Both the position numbers and the translations under genes were made by a program. Below, piece after piece: positions 33,001 through 43,316 of a stretch of DNA of 64,000 bases (position 1 is its first letter; each line of letters begins with the position of its first letter). Under the pieces are notes generated by a model that worked only from the letters and a program-made list of their open reading frames with translations, did not search any database and was not told the origin of the DNA. This DNA comes from Isochrysis galbana (lineage: Eukaryota > Haptophyta > Isochrysidales > Isochrysidaceae), in the NCBI GenBank assembly GCA_018136815.1, contig CM030939.1, forward strand, positions 4,643,419 to 4,707,418, written 5' to 3'.

Positions 33001-34273
33001 ATGGAGCGTCTGATGCACCAGACGTCGGTCGACGGATCGCTCTCTGGCTCCGATGAGCAGATCGAGGCGATGATGCAGGAGCACTTTGGGCCCAAACTGA
33101 GTGGCAGACAGGAGACGGCCCATGAGAGGACTGCCCGCGGACTGCGGCAGCTCGAGGAGCTCCACTCAATCGAGGGGGCGCCTCCCATCCGGTGGAGTCA
33201 TCAGTGCCTCAACCACGCGCCGGCTCGTCGCATCGCACCACCGCTCTGCTTCGCCTGCGGTGCAGAAGGCGCCAAGTCTGCGTGCGCCAAGTGCGTTGTC
33301 GCTCGGTACTGTACGCGCGAATGCCAGGTTGCCGACTGGAAGGCGCGGCACAAGCAAGGGTGCGCTGCTTTCAAGACGCTCGGGGTGGCGCAGAAATTCG
33401 CCGACGCCGTCTCCGCAGGCTCCGCCACCGACGCGCTTGTCGGGAAAATGCGGCTGTACGCCTTCCCGTTTGCTATCCAGAGCTTGCGTACTGCTGGCAG
33501 AGGCTTCGTCTTCTTGCAATCGGACACCTCGCTAGATGTGCTGAGCCTGCCCACGGGATCGCCACCCATCGATTGCGCCGGACGCCCTCTCGTGCAGGTG
33601 CACCGCTCGCCTCATCTCTGCCGCGCTTCCGACCGCCATTCTCCAACCTACGGCCAGAGGGGCCCTGTGAACGACTTGTCCAATATGCACCAGTCCAGTG
33701 CCTCACGCCCTCCCTCAATCCCTTGGCTGTGGGCGCCTAACAGGCACGCTGCGTGCTCATGCACTACGTCACTCTGGAGGAGTTTGACACAGAAATCTCC
33801 CAGGCGTTGCCAGCCCTGTTGCCAGCCAGACGGGCCCTCGTTGAAGCAATCGACAAGTATGATGACGCTAGCGAGGCGGTACGCCAAATTCACGCCCCCA
33901 CCCCCACTCCACCCATGCGCCCATGCCCCTCGAGATGGCGCGGGGCCGCCAGTTTGGTGGCTCACACTCTGCCAGGTCGAATGGGGAGCGCCCTTATCAG
34001 CCACATGGCGCGCTCCTCAAGTCCTACGGCAGCCTTTGAATCCGACCTCGGCGATGTGTCAGACACACCAGAAGCTCCGCCCTCTAGTCCACCCTCTGCC
34101 CTCTGCTTGCCATCTAGGTGTTGCTCGTGCACTTTGGCCCATCTCCCGACAATTCCTTCACGGGCGTCGCAATCGCTCCGCTGGCGCCCGATGTTGCTGT
34201 CTGCCGCGCAATGGGTGCGGAGTATGCGGGTAAGGATGCCTTGCAGATCGATCTGGACGATCTCGGCATGTAG
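33001..34273 (+). CDS. MYND-type zinc-finger protein (295 aa, 3 exons)
   Basis: Exons: 33001-33597, 33744-33878 and 34118-34273, with GT-AG introns in phase 0. A classic MYND finger lies at residues about 83-121. It starts CFACGAEGAKSACAKC and continues with YCTRECQ and a final HKQGC, so all zinc-binding Cys and His positions are present. MYND fingers bind proline-rich peptides. The rest (about residues 125-295) is globular with a C-terminal VLLVHFGPSPDNSFTGVAIA strand pair, but no SET domain or other enzyme motif is visible. An upstream in-frame ATG at 32872 would add a Lys/Gly-rich run and is rejected. The last codons are duplicated just downstream (34311-34380). Confidence 0.88.
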
Positions 34274-36184
34274 CTAAGGGATGCCGGGCCGTCGCATGAA
34301 TGGTGGCAAACGAATGCCTTGTGCAGATCAATCTGGACGCAGCCGGCATGTAGCTCAGGGACCGACCATTGCATGAATTGAAAAAAAATGTGATCACGCT
34401 GGATGCGATGCACGTCAGTGCATATTTCCTATCTACTGGTATGATGTAGGGCGCGGATCGGCCAAACGACCCACCGCGAGGATCAGCGTTAGCGCCACGA
34501 GTGCACCCGCGACCCGAGAGAGCTTGCCCATGCAAAAAACTTTTTAATGTTCTCGACTCGCGCGCAGCATTGCGATGTCTGATGTCTCTTTGTAGCCACG
34601 CCCGTTCCCCCCACCTTCCCTTACTTCCCGCCTTGTTGCATCTCCCCTTGTCCTGTACTTAGGCTTAGGGGCCCAGGCTGTGGAGGTGGTGGGTCCGAGC
34701 GGGGTGCACCTGCCCCCAGCGGTATGGTTCCTGACTTCCTCTTGTGCCTCTGGGTGGCCTGCTTCTGTATGGTGTCTCGATTGTTACGGTTACGGTGTAC
34801 GGTGGCGTCGAGTAATCCGGGGTTGGTTATCGATTCCCGTCGTGAGGGGGTCTTTTGTCGCGGTTTATCGTCACCTTTCAGGCGAGTTTCTCTGTGAGGT
34901 CTAGTGCCTGCGCCACTAGCCCGAAGTTGGTATTCATATTTAGCTTACCCTTGTCGTCTTCTGCGAAGATGAGGGTGCTAAGTTCTAGTGTCTAGTGGAG
35001 TTTTGCGTTTGGGTTTTCTACCGTGGGCAGCCGTGCGTGTACGTACGAGGCTATGAATGAGTGCCCGGCGAAGATAGGCTCCTTCCCCTGCACGCTTACG
35101 AGAGTTGTAAACCTAATGAACGTGGACTCGAGGATCGGTATGTATGTAGAGAGCGTGCCCTAGCCCTAGCGGGGCGCGTCATTGGGTAGATTGTTTGAAG
35201 CGTACTTCAGGAGGAAGGTACCGGCCGCCTTTGAATTGCTCTCGCTTCTCGCATTCCTTCGCCTAGCCATGTGGTTTTCATGCTTTCACGCCGCGAAACC
35301 GCGAAACCCCTCGCCCTTAGCCGCCTCATCAGTGCCGGCAGCAATGGCAGTGGGCGCGCGGGGGGGGGAAAGCCGTTGTGGGCCTGGCCCCCCTACGGCT
35401 ACGGTGTCGCCATTCTTGAATCTTGGCGTTGGCGTGACCGCGCTGCGCTGCGCTCGTTCGCGCGCGCACGCGGCACAGGCCGCTATGCTCGGTAATTGTT
35501 ATCAAATGCGCGCCGCTACTACTACTACTAATCCCAATCCCGTCCCTCTGTCCACGTTCGGTAAGCACAAATGTCACATGCAAAAGAGTAATTGTAATTA
35601 AAATAAATATAGTGATAGCGTCCAGCAAGCCAAGCCAGTGACTGAAAGGCGCTCAGCGCTAGCTAGAGGCACACGCGCGAGCGGGAGAAGTGCAACAGCT
35701 AGCGAAGTAGAGCGCACCGCAGGCGCGGCTAGCGCAAAGCACATATGCATCCATACCATCAACCGCATGCGTGCAGAGGAAGAAAGCGTCGATGAAGTAC
35801 TGAAAGTCACATCGGCAGCTGTACACAGCTCCGTGACAGCGGCACCGCGTGACCACGCGTCGTATGGCGCAATCAATGGTGGGAAAGGGGTTAGCAGAGC
35901 AGACGGGCGCCATTTACCAACGGCTTTGGCGCAGTCGCGAGTCCACCAACTACTGGTAGTGTCTATCACCAAGAGTAGCGTTGGAAGCAGCGCTGTACTG
36001 AGAACCGCCCAAGTTAGCGCACAAGTGGAGAGCCGAGATCTTCAAGCTGGCTCAACGTGCGTCAAGGACAATGATAGATTCAAGCTCGAGTCTTCCCTTG
36101 TGCGCCCCCCTTGCTCAACCTCCTCTCGCCCCCGCCCGTCCCCGGCCATCTCGCACAACTTGAGCAGATTCTAGACCATGGAGA
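34274..36184. other. intergenic region with gene-tail duplication and a dispersed repeat
   Basis: 34311-34380 repeats the end of the MYND gene and is followed by A8. A TTTTTAATGTTCTCGACTCG copy of a dispersed repeat sits at 34541-34560. A 178-codon plus-strand frame at 35638-36174 has mixed composition but no domain and no clear start context, and a 124-codon minus-strand frame overlaps it. Neither is called as a gene. Confidence 0.4.
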
Positions 36185-37798
36185 CTAGTTGGACTTATCG
36201 CTCCCTTGGCGGCGCCCTGCTGCTGTACCAGCAGCCTGATAGTCAATTTTCTTCTGGGAACCATCCGATATGCCCGTGATGCCAGCCGTAGCGTCGAAAG
36301 TCGGCAGCCAGTTTTCCTTGAACCTATTGAATAGGGGGCGGGTGTAAACGGAACGAGCGTGGCCATATAGGAAGCATCGTCCCCCCCCCCCCCCCCCCCC
36401 TTCTGGTCCCGGCACTGGATGAGGCGATTGTGCGAGATGCCTCTCGGCGTGCACGCACCATTCCAGAGTGTCAGGCCAACCAACGCTGTATGGAACGATC
36501 GGCTCATACTTCAGGTCCTTTTTCGCAGCGTCGATGATAAACCATCGGTGCATTGTCAACACCTGCACGAGATCCGGAAAGGTGCACCTTGAATACTTCA
36601 GCGCACCACATGCATGACGCCACAGGTCCTCGAACATGACATCGACCTTGGTGGCAGCTCACCTTCACATTGAAGCGGTTGAGCTTCATTGTTGTGCCGA
36701 TCATCCAGCCAATGAACTCAGCGATGTAAGCGAGGACAACCAGCAGCGGCAGCGGTAGCTTGATCTTCTCCCAGAGAGAAGTGAAGCCCATGGCCACACA
36801 GGCCTCATCTATTGTTTCCCAGAGCCGTGCATAGCCTTGCGGATGCGGATGTGTGTCGCCATCCGTCACAATGTAGAACTTGCCATTGGCCGGGGATCCC
36901 TTGTACAAAGCCTGCTCCGCAATGATGAGTCCATGGGCGTAATTATCAATGTGAGTGAAGCAGATGCGATTTTGGCCGTTGCCAAAGATGCGAAGGCGGC
37001 CGGTGCCGCCTGCCTCAAGGATATTCGGCAGGAAGAGGTTGTCGCGCGGGCCGTACACTTGGTGCGGAGCCAGGGCGCATGTGAAGAGCGTGTCGTCTGA
37101 TGCTGACGTGATCGCCATCTCTCCCATCGCCTTCGTTTCAGCGTAGAGCTGCAGATAACGCTTCTGATCGAGCAAGGAAGGACACCGAGTCAGCGCGCGG
37201 AGGAGACGAGCATCCCTGCCGGGAGCGCACGTGCAGCTTCAAGCTCAGAGCGTCGTCCGACGCGCAACCCTGACGCGGGCCTGCGACGCAGCATGTGTGC
37301 GGCGTAGCGGCAAACCTGCGGCAGTTTTGGCATTTCGTCCTCTGTTAGCCCATCGACATCGGACCCGTCGAAGCGGGTCGAGGGCGATGAGGACATGACG
37401 ATCTTGCGCACCCCCGCCTTGCGGCATGCGCGCAGTACGTTGAGCGAGCCCTCGTAGTTCACATCGAAGTAGAGCTGGCGCGGGTGGAAGGGTCCAACGG
37501 CGGCCGCGTTGTGCCAAACACAATCGGCTCCGGCCACCAGCTTGTCGACCGTCTCCTCGTCGCACACGTCGCCCGTGATGTACTGAATGCGAGGGTGGCT
37601 CCACGCAGTGGGCGGAGGTGGCACCACGTCCAGGCTGCGTACCTCGCGAGCGCCGCGCTCGATGAGCATCTCGACGAGGCGTGCGCCGACGAAGCCTGTC
37701 CCGCCCGTCACCACGCATACCTTGGGCACCGGCGGCCGCTTCTTCGCGCTCGCCTCTAGCTGGACGCGCGTGAGGAACGGCGAGCGGTCGGCGCCCAT
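36185..37798 (-). CDS. 3beta-HSD-type sterol-4alpha-carboxylate 3-dehydrogenase (408 aa, 4 exons)
   Basis: Exons on the minus strand: 37798-37316, 37163-36663, 36562-36459 and 36323-36185; phases close. The protein is a Rossmann-fold NAD(P)-dependent dehydrogenase of the ERG26/NSDHL type, which oxidises and decarboxylates C4-carboxysterols in sterol synthesis at the ER. The nucleotide-binding loop GGTGFVG is at residues 32-38, and HNAAAVGPFH marks the NNAA-like region. MSSSP carries the catalytic Ser, and the YxxxK pair is Y167/K171 (YAETKAMGE). APHQVYGPRDNLFLPNILE follows. A hydrophobic segment (PLPLLVVLAYIAEFIGWMIG) at about residues 290-310 fits a membrane anchor. The exon 3-4 junction replaces a G-run read-through and restores WFKENWLP. 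Other 3beta-HSD substrates cannot be excluded. Confidence 0.9.
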
Positions 37799-37861
37799 TG
37801 CACCCACCCACCACGGATTCCCCCCCTTCGTCCCCCCTCTCCCCTTCCCCCTCCTTCCCTG

Positions 37862-37904
<43 letters not shown>

Positions 37905-38261
37905 TCTCGTCTCGCGAGAAAGAGAGCGGCGGCTCTCCTTGAATACCGAGGGGGGATGGAGGCTGAGGAGCTCGGGAGCTTCTTAATCTTCTACCGCCTA
38001 GAGCACGCCTGTTTCTACCTTTATACCTCCTGCCGGTGGGACCCCCCTCCCTCCGCCTCCGCTGCGGACGGACTCGTGCGTCTCGGCGAAGGGACAGACG
38101 GACCGAGTGGCAGGGAGGGGAGGGGGGGGGAGGGAAGGGCAGAGAGAGGGGGGGAGGAGAAGTGACGGGGCAGAAGGAGAGAGGAAGAGGGAGGAAGGGG
38201 AGGAGGGAAGGAGAGAGAGGAGAAGGGGGAGAAGGCGAAGGTACGCGAGCAATATTCACCT
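37799..38261. promoter_or_regulatory. divergent intergenic region with CT microsatellite
   Basis: 463 bp separate the start codons of the sterol dehydrogenase (-) and the decarboxylase-like gene (+). The region contains a CT microsatellite at 37865-37900 and a GGGAGG purine tract at 38110-38240 on the plus strand, so each gene is preceded by a CT/GA-rich leader. Confidence 0.55.
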
Positions 38262-39210
38262 ATGCCTCGACTGCCCTCGTTCACCAAGCAGCTCGCCTCG
38301 CTCCGCGTGCCTGGCTCTGTCTCTCTTGCGACTGAGGTGCGCACGGGCGTTGCGCGCCTCACACTCCGCAATGCCGAGCGGCGCAATGCGCTCTCCGGCC
38401 CGATGATGGTGCAGCTCGATGAAGCGGTTCGCTCGCTCGAGAGCTGGCATGAAGGGAGGGTCCTCCTGCTCTCCGGCGAGGGAGGCCACTTCTGTTCGGG
38501 TGCAGACTTGGGCACAGTACGGCAGGCAATCGACACGCCAGAACGCGGCGCTCTTATGTCGCGGTTCATGACCGAAGTGCTCGACAGGCTGCGAAACCTG
38601 CCGTTGCTTTCGGTCGCAGCTATTGATGGTGCTGCAGTGGGTGGTGGTGCTGAGCTCTGTACAGCGGCGGATATCCGAGTTGTCTCTTCAAATGCCAGGA
38701 TTAAGTTTGTCCACACACGTTTAGGTGCGGCTCCGGGGTGGGGTGGTGCAGCTAGGCTTGTGCAGGAAGTTGGGCGTGCGACCGCCCTCAGGTTGCTGCT
38801 GCACTCGGAAACGATCGACGCAGAAAATGCAGTCCGCATCGGTCTGGCTCACGCTGCAGGCGTGGAGGGTGAATCGGCGGTAGATGTAGCCATCCGCACC
38901 ATCGTTGGTCCTTCTCTTGAGGTGCGTATCCGACGCGAAGCATGGGCATCTGGGTATCACGGTGTTGCGATGGCGCAATTGCACACCCTCTCAAACGACT
39001 GTGCCAGGACCACCATCTCACACGCCCCTCGCTTGTTATCGCTAGGCATCGGCATCCGCCGAATCGATGCGAGCGATCAAGCGCCAAGTGGCCGAGAGCA
39101 GTAAACTCCCGTCTGATGTTCTGCGCGAACAAACGCGGCTATTCACGCCGCTATGGGGCGCGGGCGCGAACCGTGATGCCGTGCACGCCAAAACGAAACC
39201 CGCCTCTTGA
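38262..39210 (+). CDS. ECHDC1-like ethylmalonyl-CoA decarboxylase, crotonase family (274 aa, 2 exons)
   Basis: Exons: 38262-38921 and 39046-39210; the intron is GTGCGT...TAG, phase 0. Crotonase-fold features: LTLRNAERRNALSGPMM, HFCSGADLGTVRQ (oxyanion-hole strand) and DGAAVGGGAELCTAADIRVV (second oxyanion loop). They are followed by IKFVHTRLGAAPGWGG, which is the pattern of ECHDC1. That enzyme removes ethylmalonyl-CoA and methylmalonyl-CoA made by side reactions of acetyl-CoA carboxylase. The spliced C-terminus ends in RLFTPLWGAGAN, matching the WGGPAN-type end of ECHDC1; the unspliced frame to 39104 lacks it. The first 25 residues are basic and Ser/Leu-rich, so an organelle presequence is possible. 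Confidence 0.88.
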
Positions 39211-39417
39211 CTACCTTTTAGCGTTCCGTGATGTCCATGCGTGGGCACCATGGCTCCGGGGGGGTTCCAACAAGGGTACGTGTTTGTGTGGCCGTCGGAA
39301 CACACCTCTGATCTCGTGGAAAATGAAAATGTGCTTCTCATTAGTCCTTAGTCCTTAGATTTAGATCCTGCCCAGTGATACTCATTACGAGTAGCAAGGA
39401 CAAGGAGCATATCCAAA

Positions 39418-39510
39418 GATCTCGCGTGATAAAACCTCAATCTTGACTTGGTGAATTTTCACCCGTAGAACCTAGAAGTTAATAGCCCAGTTTGACCGCC
39501 CTACCACTAC
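39418..39510 (-). repeat. inverted copy of the 28.55-kb repeat
   Basis: About 90 bp match 28546-28640 in reverse orientation, including the block AACCTCAATCTTGACTTG and GGTGAATTTTCACCC. A T-run and pyrimidine/C-runs follow up to about 39900. Confidence 0.65.
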
Positions 39511-39599
39511 CACACGCGAGGCGAGACGACTGAACAGGTTTTTTTTTGATTTTTGATTTTCACGTAGCGATGGCACAACCTACAACCTGCAGGAGGTGG

Positions 39600-39900
39600 C
39601 CCAGTGGCCGGCCCGGCGGCCTCCCCTCTCCCTCCCCCCCCTCCCCCCTCCCCCTCCCCCTCCCCCTCCCCCCCTCCCCCCTCCCCCTCCACCTGCTGCT
39701 GCCTTTCCTGCGCTCCATGCGAATCGCGCGCGAGGGGGGTCATCAAGGCGCCGGTCAAAAAAACAAAAGTCCCTCCCTTCCCCCCCCGTCCTTCCCCCTC
39801 CCCCCCCTCCCCCCCCCTTCCTTCCCCCTCCCCCCCCCCTCCCCCTCCCCCTCCCCCCCCCCCCCCTCTCCCCCGCCCCCCCCCCCCCCCCCGCCGCCGC
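39600..39900. repeat. C-rich low-complexity tract
   Basis: Long CCCTCCC and C-homopolymer runs fill the stretch upstream of the light-harvesting gene. ORFs here are poly-Pro artefacts. Confidence 0.85.
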
Positions 39901-40094
39901 CGCCGCGCGGGGGGACCTAAATTACGGACTGCGCCAGAGGCTCATTCCACCCACCACACCCGGTCGGCATGCCGCCTTCCCCCCCGCCTCCTGCTTCTGT
40001 TCGCCCTTGCCGTCCCTGCACCGCGGGTGCGCGCTGCCGAGCCAGCTTTGCGCCAGAGAACTCAGCACACTCCTCCCTCTCTCGCGCAGTCCCC

Positions 40095-40840
40095 ATGATC
40101 GCTGTCGTTGCTCTCGCTCTCCTCGAGTCCGTCCAGGCCTTCTCGGCCCCGGCCATGAAGGCGGCCCCGACCCGCTCCTCTGCGGTCACCATGTTCTCTG
40201 AGGGAGACCTCGGTGTTCTCCCGCCGCTCGGCGTCTACGATCCGCTCGGCCTCATTGAGACCCGCGACATGCGCCGCTACGAGGTGCGGGCCTGCACAGC
40301 TTGTGTTGTCTGGGTGTGTGCAGAGCACAGGAACGTAATGCTGTGCCAACCAGCATGACTACTGACCGTCGCATCCTTGATGTCTGATCTCAGATCATGG
40401 AGATCAAGCACGGCCGCGCCGCCATGCTTGGCTTCCTTCACGTCATCGCCATCCATGCCGGCATCCGCTTCCCGGGCTACCTCTCGCCTTCCCTCGGCGT
40501 CAAGTTCTCTGATGTTCCGGCCGGCTGCTTTGCCTCGCTCGAGGCTGTCCCCACCTTCGGCTGGCTCCAGATCATGTTCTTCACCTGCATGCAGGAGACT
40601 GGCGCCTCGCCCTTCGCCGAGCCCCAGACGGACGACAAGGAGCCGGGTGACATTGCTGGCATCCCGTGGGTCCGCTACGATGACCCTGAGACCAAGGCCT
40701 TCAAGCTCAACGTTGAGCGCCAGAACGGCCGCGCTGCCATGATGGGCATCCTCGGCTGCTTCGTTCACGAGCTCCTTGGCGTCGACGCGCTCTACCCTAC
40801 CGGCGGCCTCGGCGGTGCCGCTCCCCCGGAGATCTTCTAA
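40095..40840 (+). CDS. fucoxanthin chlorophyll a/c-binding protein (211 aa, 2 exons)
   Basis: Exons: 40095-40283 and 40394-40840; the intron is GTGCGG...CAG, phase 0. It is a plastid light-harvesting antenna protein of the thylakoid membrane. The N-terminus is a bipartite leader: signal peptide MIAVVALALLESVQA followed by FSAPAMKAAPTRSS, with the A|F cleavage motif typical of algae with secondary plastids. Mature protein: helix 1 carries EIKHGRAAMLGFLHV, helix 2 lies in the TFGWLQIMFFTCMQ region, and helix 3 carries ERQNGRAAMMGILGC. The Glu and His/Asn of the two ExxH/NGRxAM motifs bind chlorophyll. The GYLSPSLGVKFSDVPAG loop is the style I associate with haptophyte FCPs. An upstream ATG at 39969 would add a Pro-rich segment and is rejected because it would bury the signal peptide. 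Confidence 0.95.
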
Positions 40841-43316
40841 GTGTCTCATAGAGCCTTAAGCCTTGGACGTGGCGATCGTATCTCTAGTGCATCGCAACCT
40901 ATTTGTGTCCGGGCGAGCTCGTTTGTTTGAGTCTAGCCGCTCCCCATGGCTGTGATTACAAGCACACGCTTCTGATGAAGCTTCTATCAGAAACAGTAAC
41001 ACTGGGCATTCGATGACTATGGGGGGTAGGTGTTGACCGAAGGTAGGCCGGTCTTACCTTGGTGTATAACACTAGTTCTGTCCCCAAAGAGGGTCCCAAA
41101 GGCCCCCAGCCCCTACTGCCCTTCCACCTGCCCATTTCCTGCGAGTCCCCCCTCCCTTCACAAAGCATGGCGTCGGTGAGCCCTCTCCCCACCCTTTGCC
41201 CGCCCCAGGAGGTCTGTCGCATCCGCGATCGACCTTTTTGTTTTAGAAGTTGTCTGCGTTTCGCGTTTCTATGTCCCCTCCTTGCAGCCACGAGTCACCG
41301 TCGCGTCGTCCTACATTCGCCCTCTTTGCCCTCGCCTCCTTTGTCGCCTCCCTTGTCGCCTGCTTGCCCCTCACCTGGCTTACCTCCTTGCGCTCCCCGG
41401 AACCAGCTTCTCCGAAAATGAGGGAACTGGGAAAGGGGAAGGGGGTTGCTAGGGGTTAAGGTCGGGTAGTAGGGAGGTACACTAGCACACTGCCTCACGC
41501 CGCACACGTAGCGGGGAATTTTAAGAAGATTTTTTTTACAAGGACAGGGGTCAAAACCTGGGACACCTGGGGGCACTGGGGAACTCACCAAGATACCCCT
41601 GGGGCACGGTGATTCTGTAACAATCATGTTCGCACAAACCCTTACATAAACCCCACCACCGTTCTTTGGATAATACTCTGAGACAAACAGGAAGGCGTGC
41701 GAGGGAACAAAGAAGGAATCAAGGATTTAGGGAATCGGCGAGTATTGCCTTAGTATGAGCCGATGAAGCGTCGTGAGTGTTGATGAAGGTGAGATTCCTT
41801 AGGTGCACTAAGTCGATCTAGAGTGAGCTGAGATCCCCAAGATGAAGGCGAGGTCTAGAAGTCGATGTGAAAATGACTCGGGAACCCTAAGAACTCGATG
41901 TGCATCAACTGCAGATGATAATGTAGAGAAGAGCCCAGAAGGTAGTGCACATGATGAAAGAGGCTGATGACTTGATGAAAAGGAATCTGGCAGACAAAGT
42001 TATCGGTAATAAAGACGATTCTATCGGTAAGTAAGGACCAATGGGTTGTGTTGGCAGATGACGGCACTCTGTGATAAGAACGAGGGAGCGAGGAGCGACT
42101 AGGGCGACGAGCGAGGACGACAGAGACCGACAGGATACCAATCTGACCAGACCGACAGCAATCACTACAAGACACGCACACTCAACTTTCACCCAACATC
42201 TCCCTACACTAACGTATCTTTCCCCACTTGGGCGGGGAAGACACAGACACAGAATGAATGAAGGAAACAAGGAAGAGAAAGCCGACGAGAGAGCGACGAT
42301 GCGACGGAAGAGCCGACTGCGAACGGCGGTTACAGCGAACGAATATGTAGAAAGTAAGGAGGGAATCTACGTGCATAAAACGAAAGGAGCGAGAGGGTAG
42401 GCTTCGCGCTGGGGCTGGGGAAAAGTCCTCAGGAACGAACAAACACCTACGACGAGAGCGAGAGCAGGCGCGGGGGAACGACAGCAAGCAGGGACCAAAG
42501 AGAGAGCAAGGCCCAAGGTGCGAAGGAGCGAAACAGAGGTGAAACAGGCCACAAAGGGGCGCGACGGCAAGACGAAGGAGCGATGGGCGAATTACGAATG
42601 AAGAGTCCTACAAGTTATGAGTAAAACTCCGCGGCGAACAAGCACAAGCACGATCAAGCACGAAGACGCACGAAGAAGCAGAAGGTCCGAAGTCGATCGC
42701 GGATGCGACACCCCACCCAAATCCGCAGGCACCTCGACGCCAGAGCCACGCCCCGCCGCAATAGAGCCTCAACGGCGCCCCGACACTGTTGGGGCGGGGG
42801 GCTGTTGGGGTTGGGGCCTATCGCCCTGGCATCATCATTCATGGTGACCAGGACGGCCGAGAGGGAGAGGAGCGACGCCATCGCTCGCGCTCTCTTCGTC
42901 GCAGAACCGGATAAAAATCTCTCTACAAACCCCAAACACCACTATCTCACGCACACTCACGGTAACACGTAGGAAACTAAGTGAGAAGGGGAAAAAGGGA
43001 AAAGAAAAAGAGAAAAAGAAGAGAGGGGGCCCGTCGCCTCACCTCACGTGAAGAGAGAGACCTGACGAGACTTAGAAAGTAAATACAGGAGAGGACGGAG
43101 GGACATCCGTGACACCCCCTCCTAAACGGAGCAAGGGTGATACTTTTACGTTTAGGCATCAAGAGTTAGTTGACGAAGAGGGGGCAACAGGGGCACGCCC
43201 ACGATGCGGCAGCATCTATTTTTTTCTTACATAGAACTAGAAAGAGATAATAGTGTTGATTGATTACGTGAAGTCCCCCCCCCCCCCCCCCGCGCGCCCG
43301 CATCAGCCGCCAATCA
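40841..43316. other. intergenic region, mostly unassigned
   Basis: The stretch holds the 3' UTR of the light-harvesting gene, a truncated LINE-like tail (41408-41545), and otherwise mixed DNA. ORFs at 42071-42400 and 42617-42935 are Arg-rich and without motifs. A C-run of about 15 precedes the next gene (43268-43283). Confidence 0.4.
41408..41545 (-). mobile_element. 5'-truncated LINE-like tail
   Basis: About 135 bp closely match 57925-58060, including AGGGGTTAAGGT, GGGTAGTAGGGAGGTACA and the TTTTAAGAAGATTTTTTT end. At the second site the shared block follows a LINE-type zinc-finger coding end on the minus strand, so here only the 3' untranslated tail seems to have been inserted. Confidence 0.55.

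Noticed and set aside
35638-36174. 178-codon plus-strand ORF
   Set aside because: It has no motif and no clear start context, and competes with an overlapping minus-strand frame; support is insufficient for a gene call.
39546-40098. Poly-proline ORFs before the light-harvesting gene
   Set aside because: They are encoded by C-runs; the signal peptide at 40095 defines the real start.
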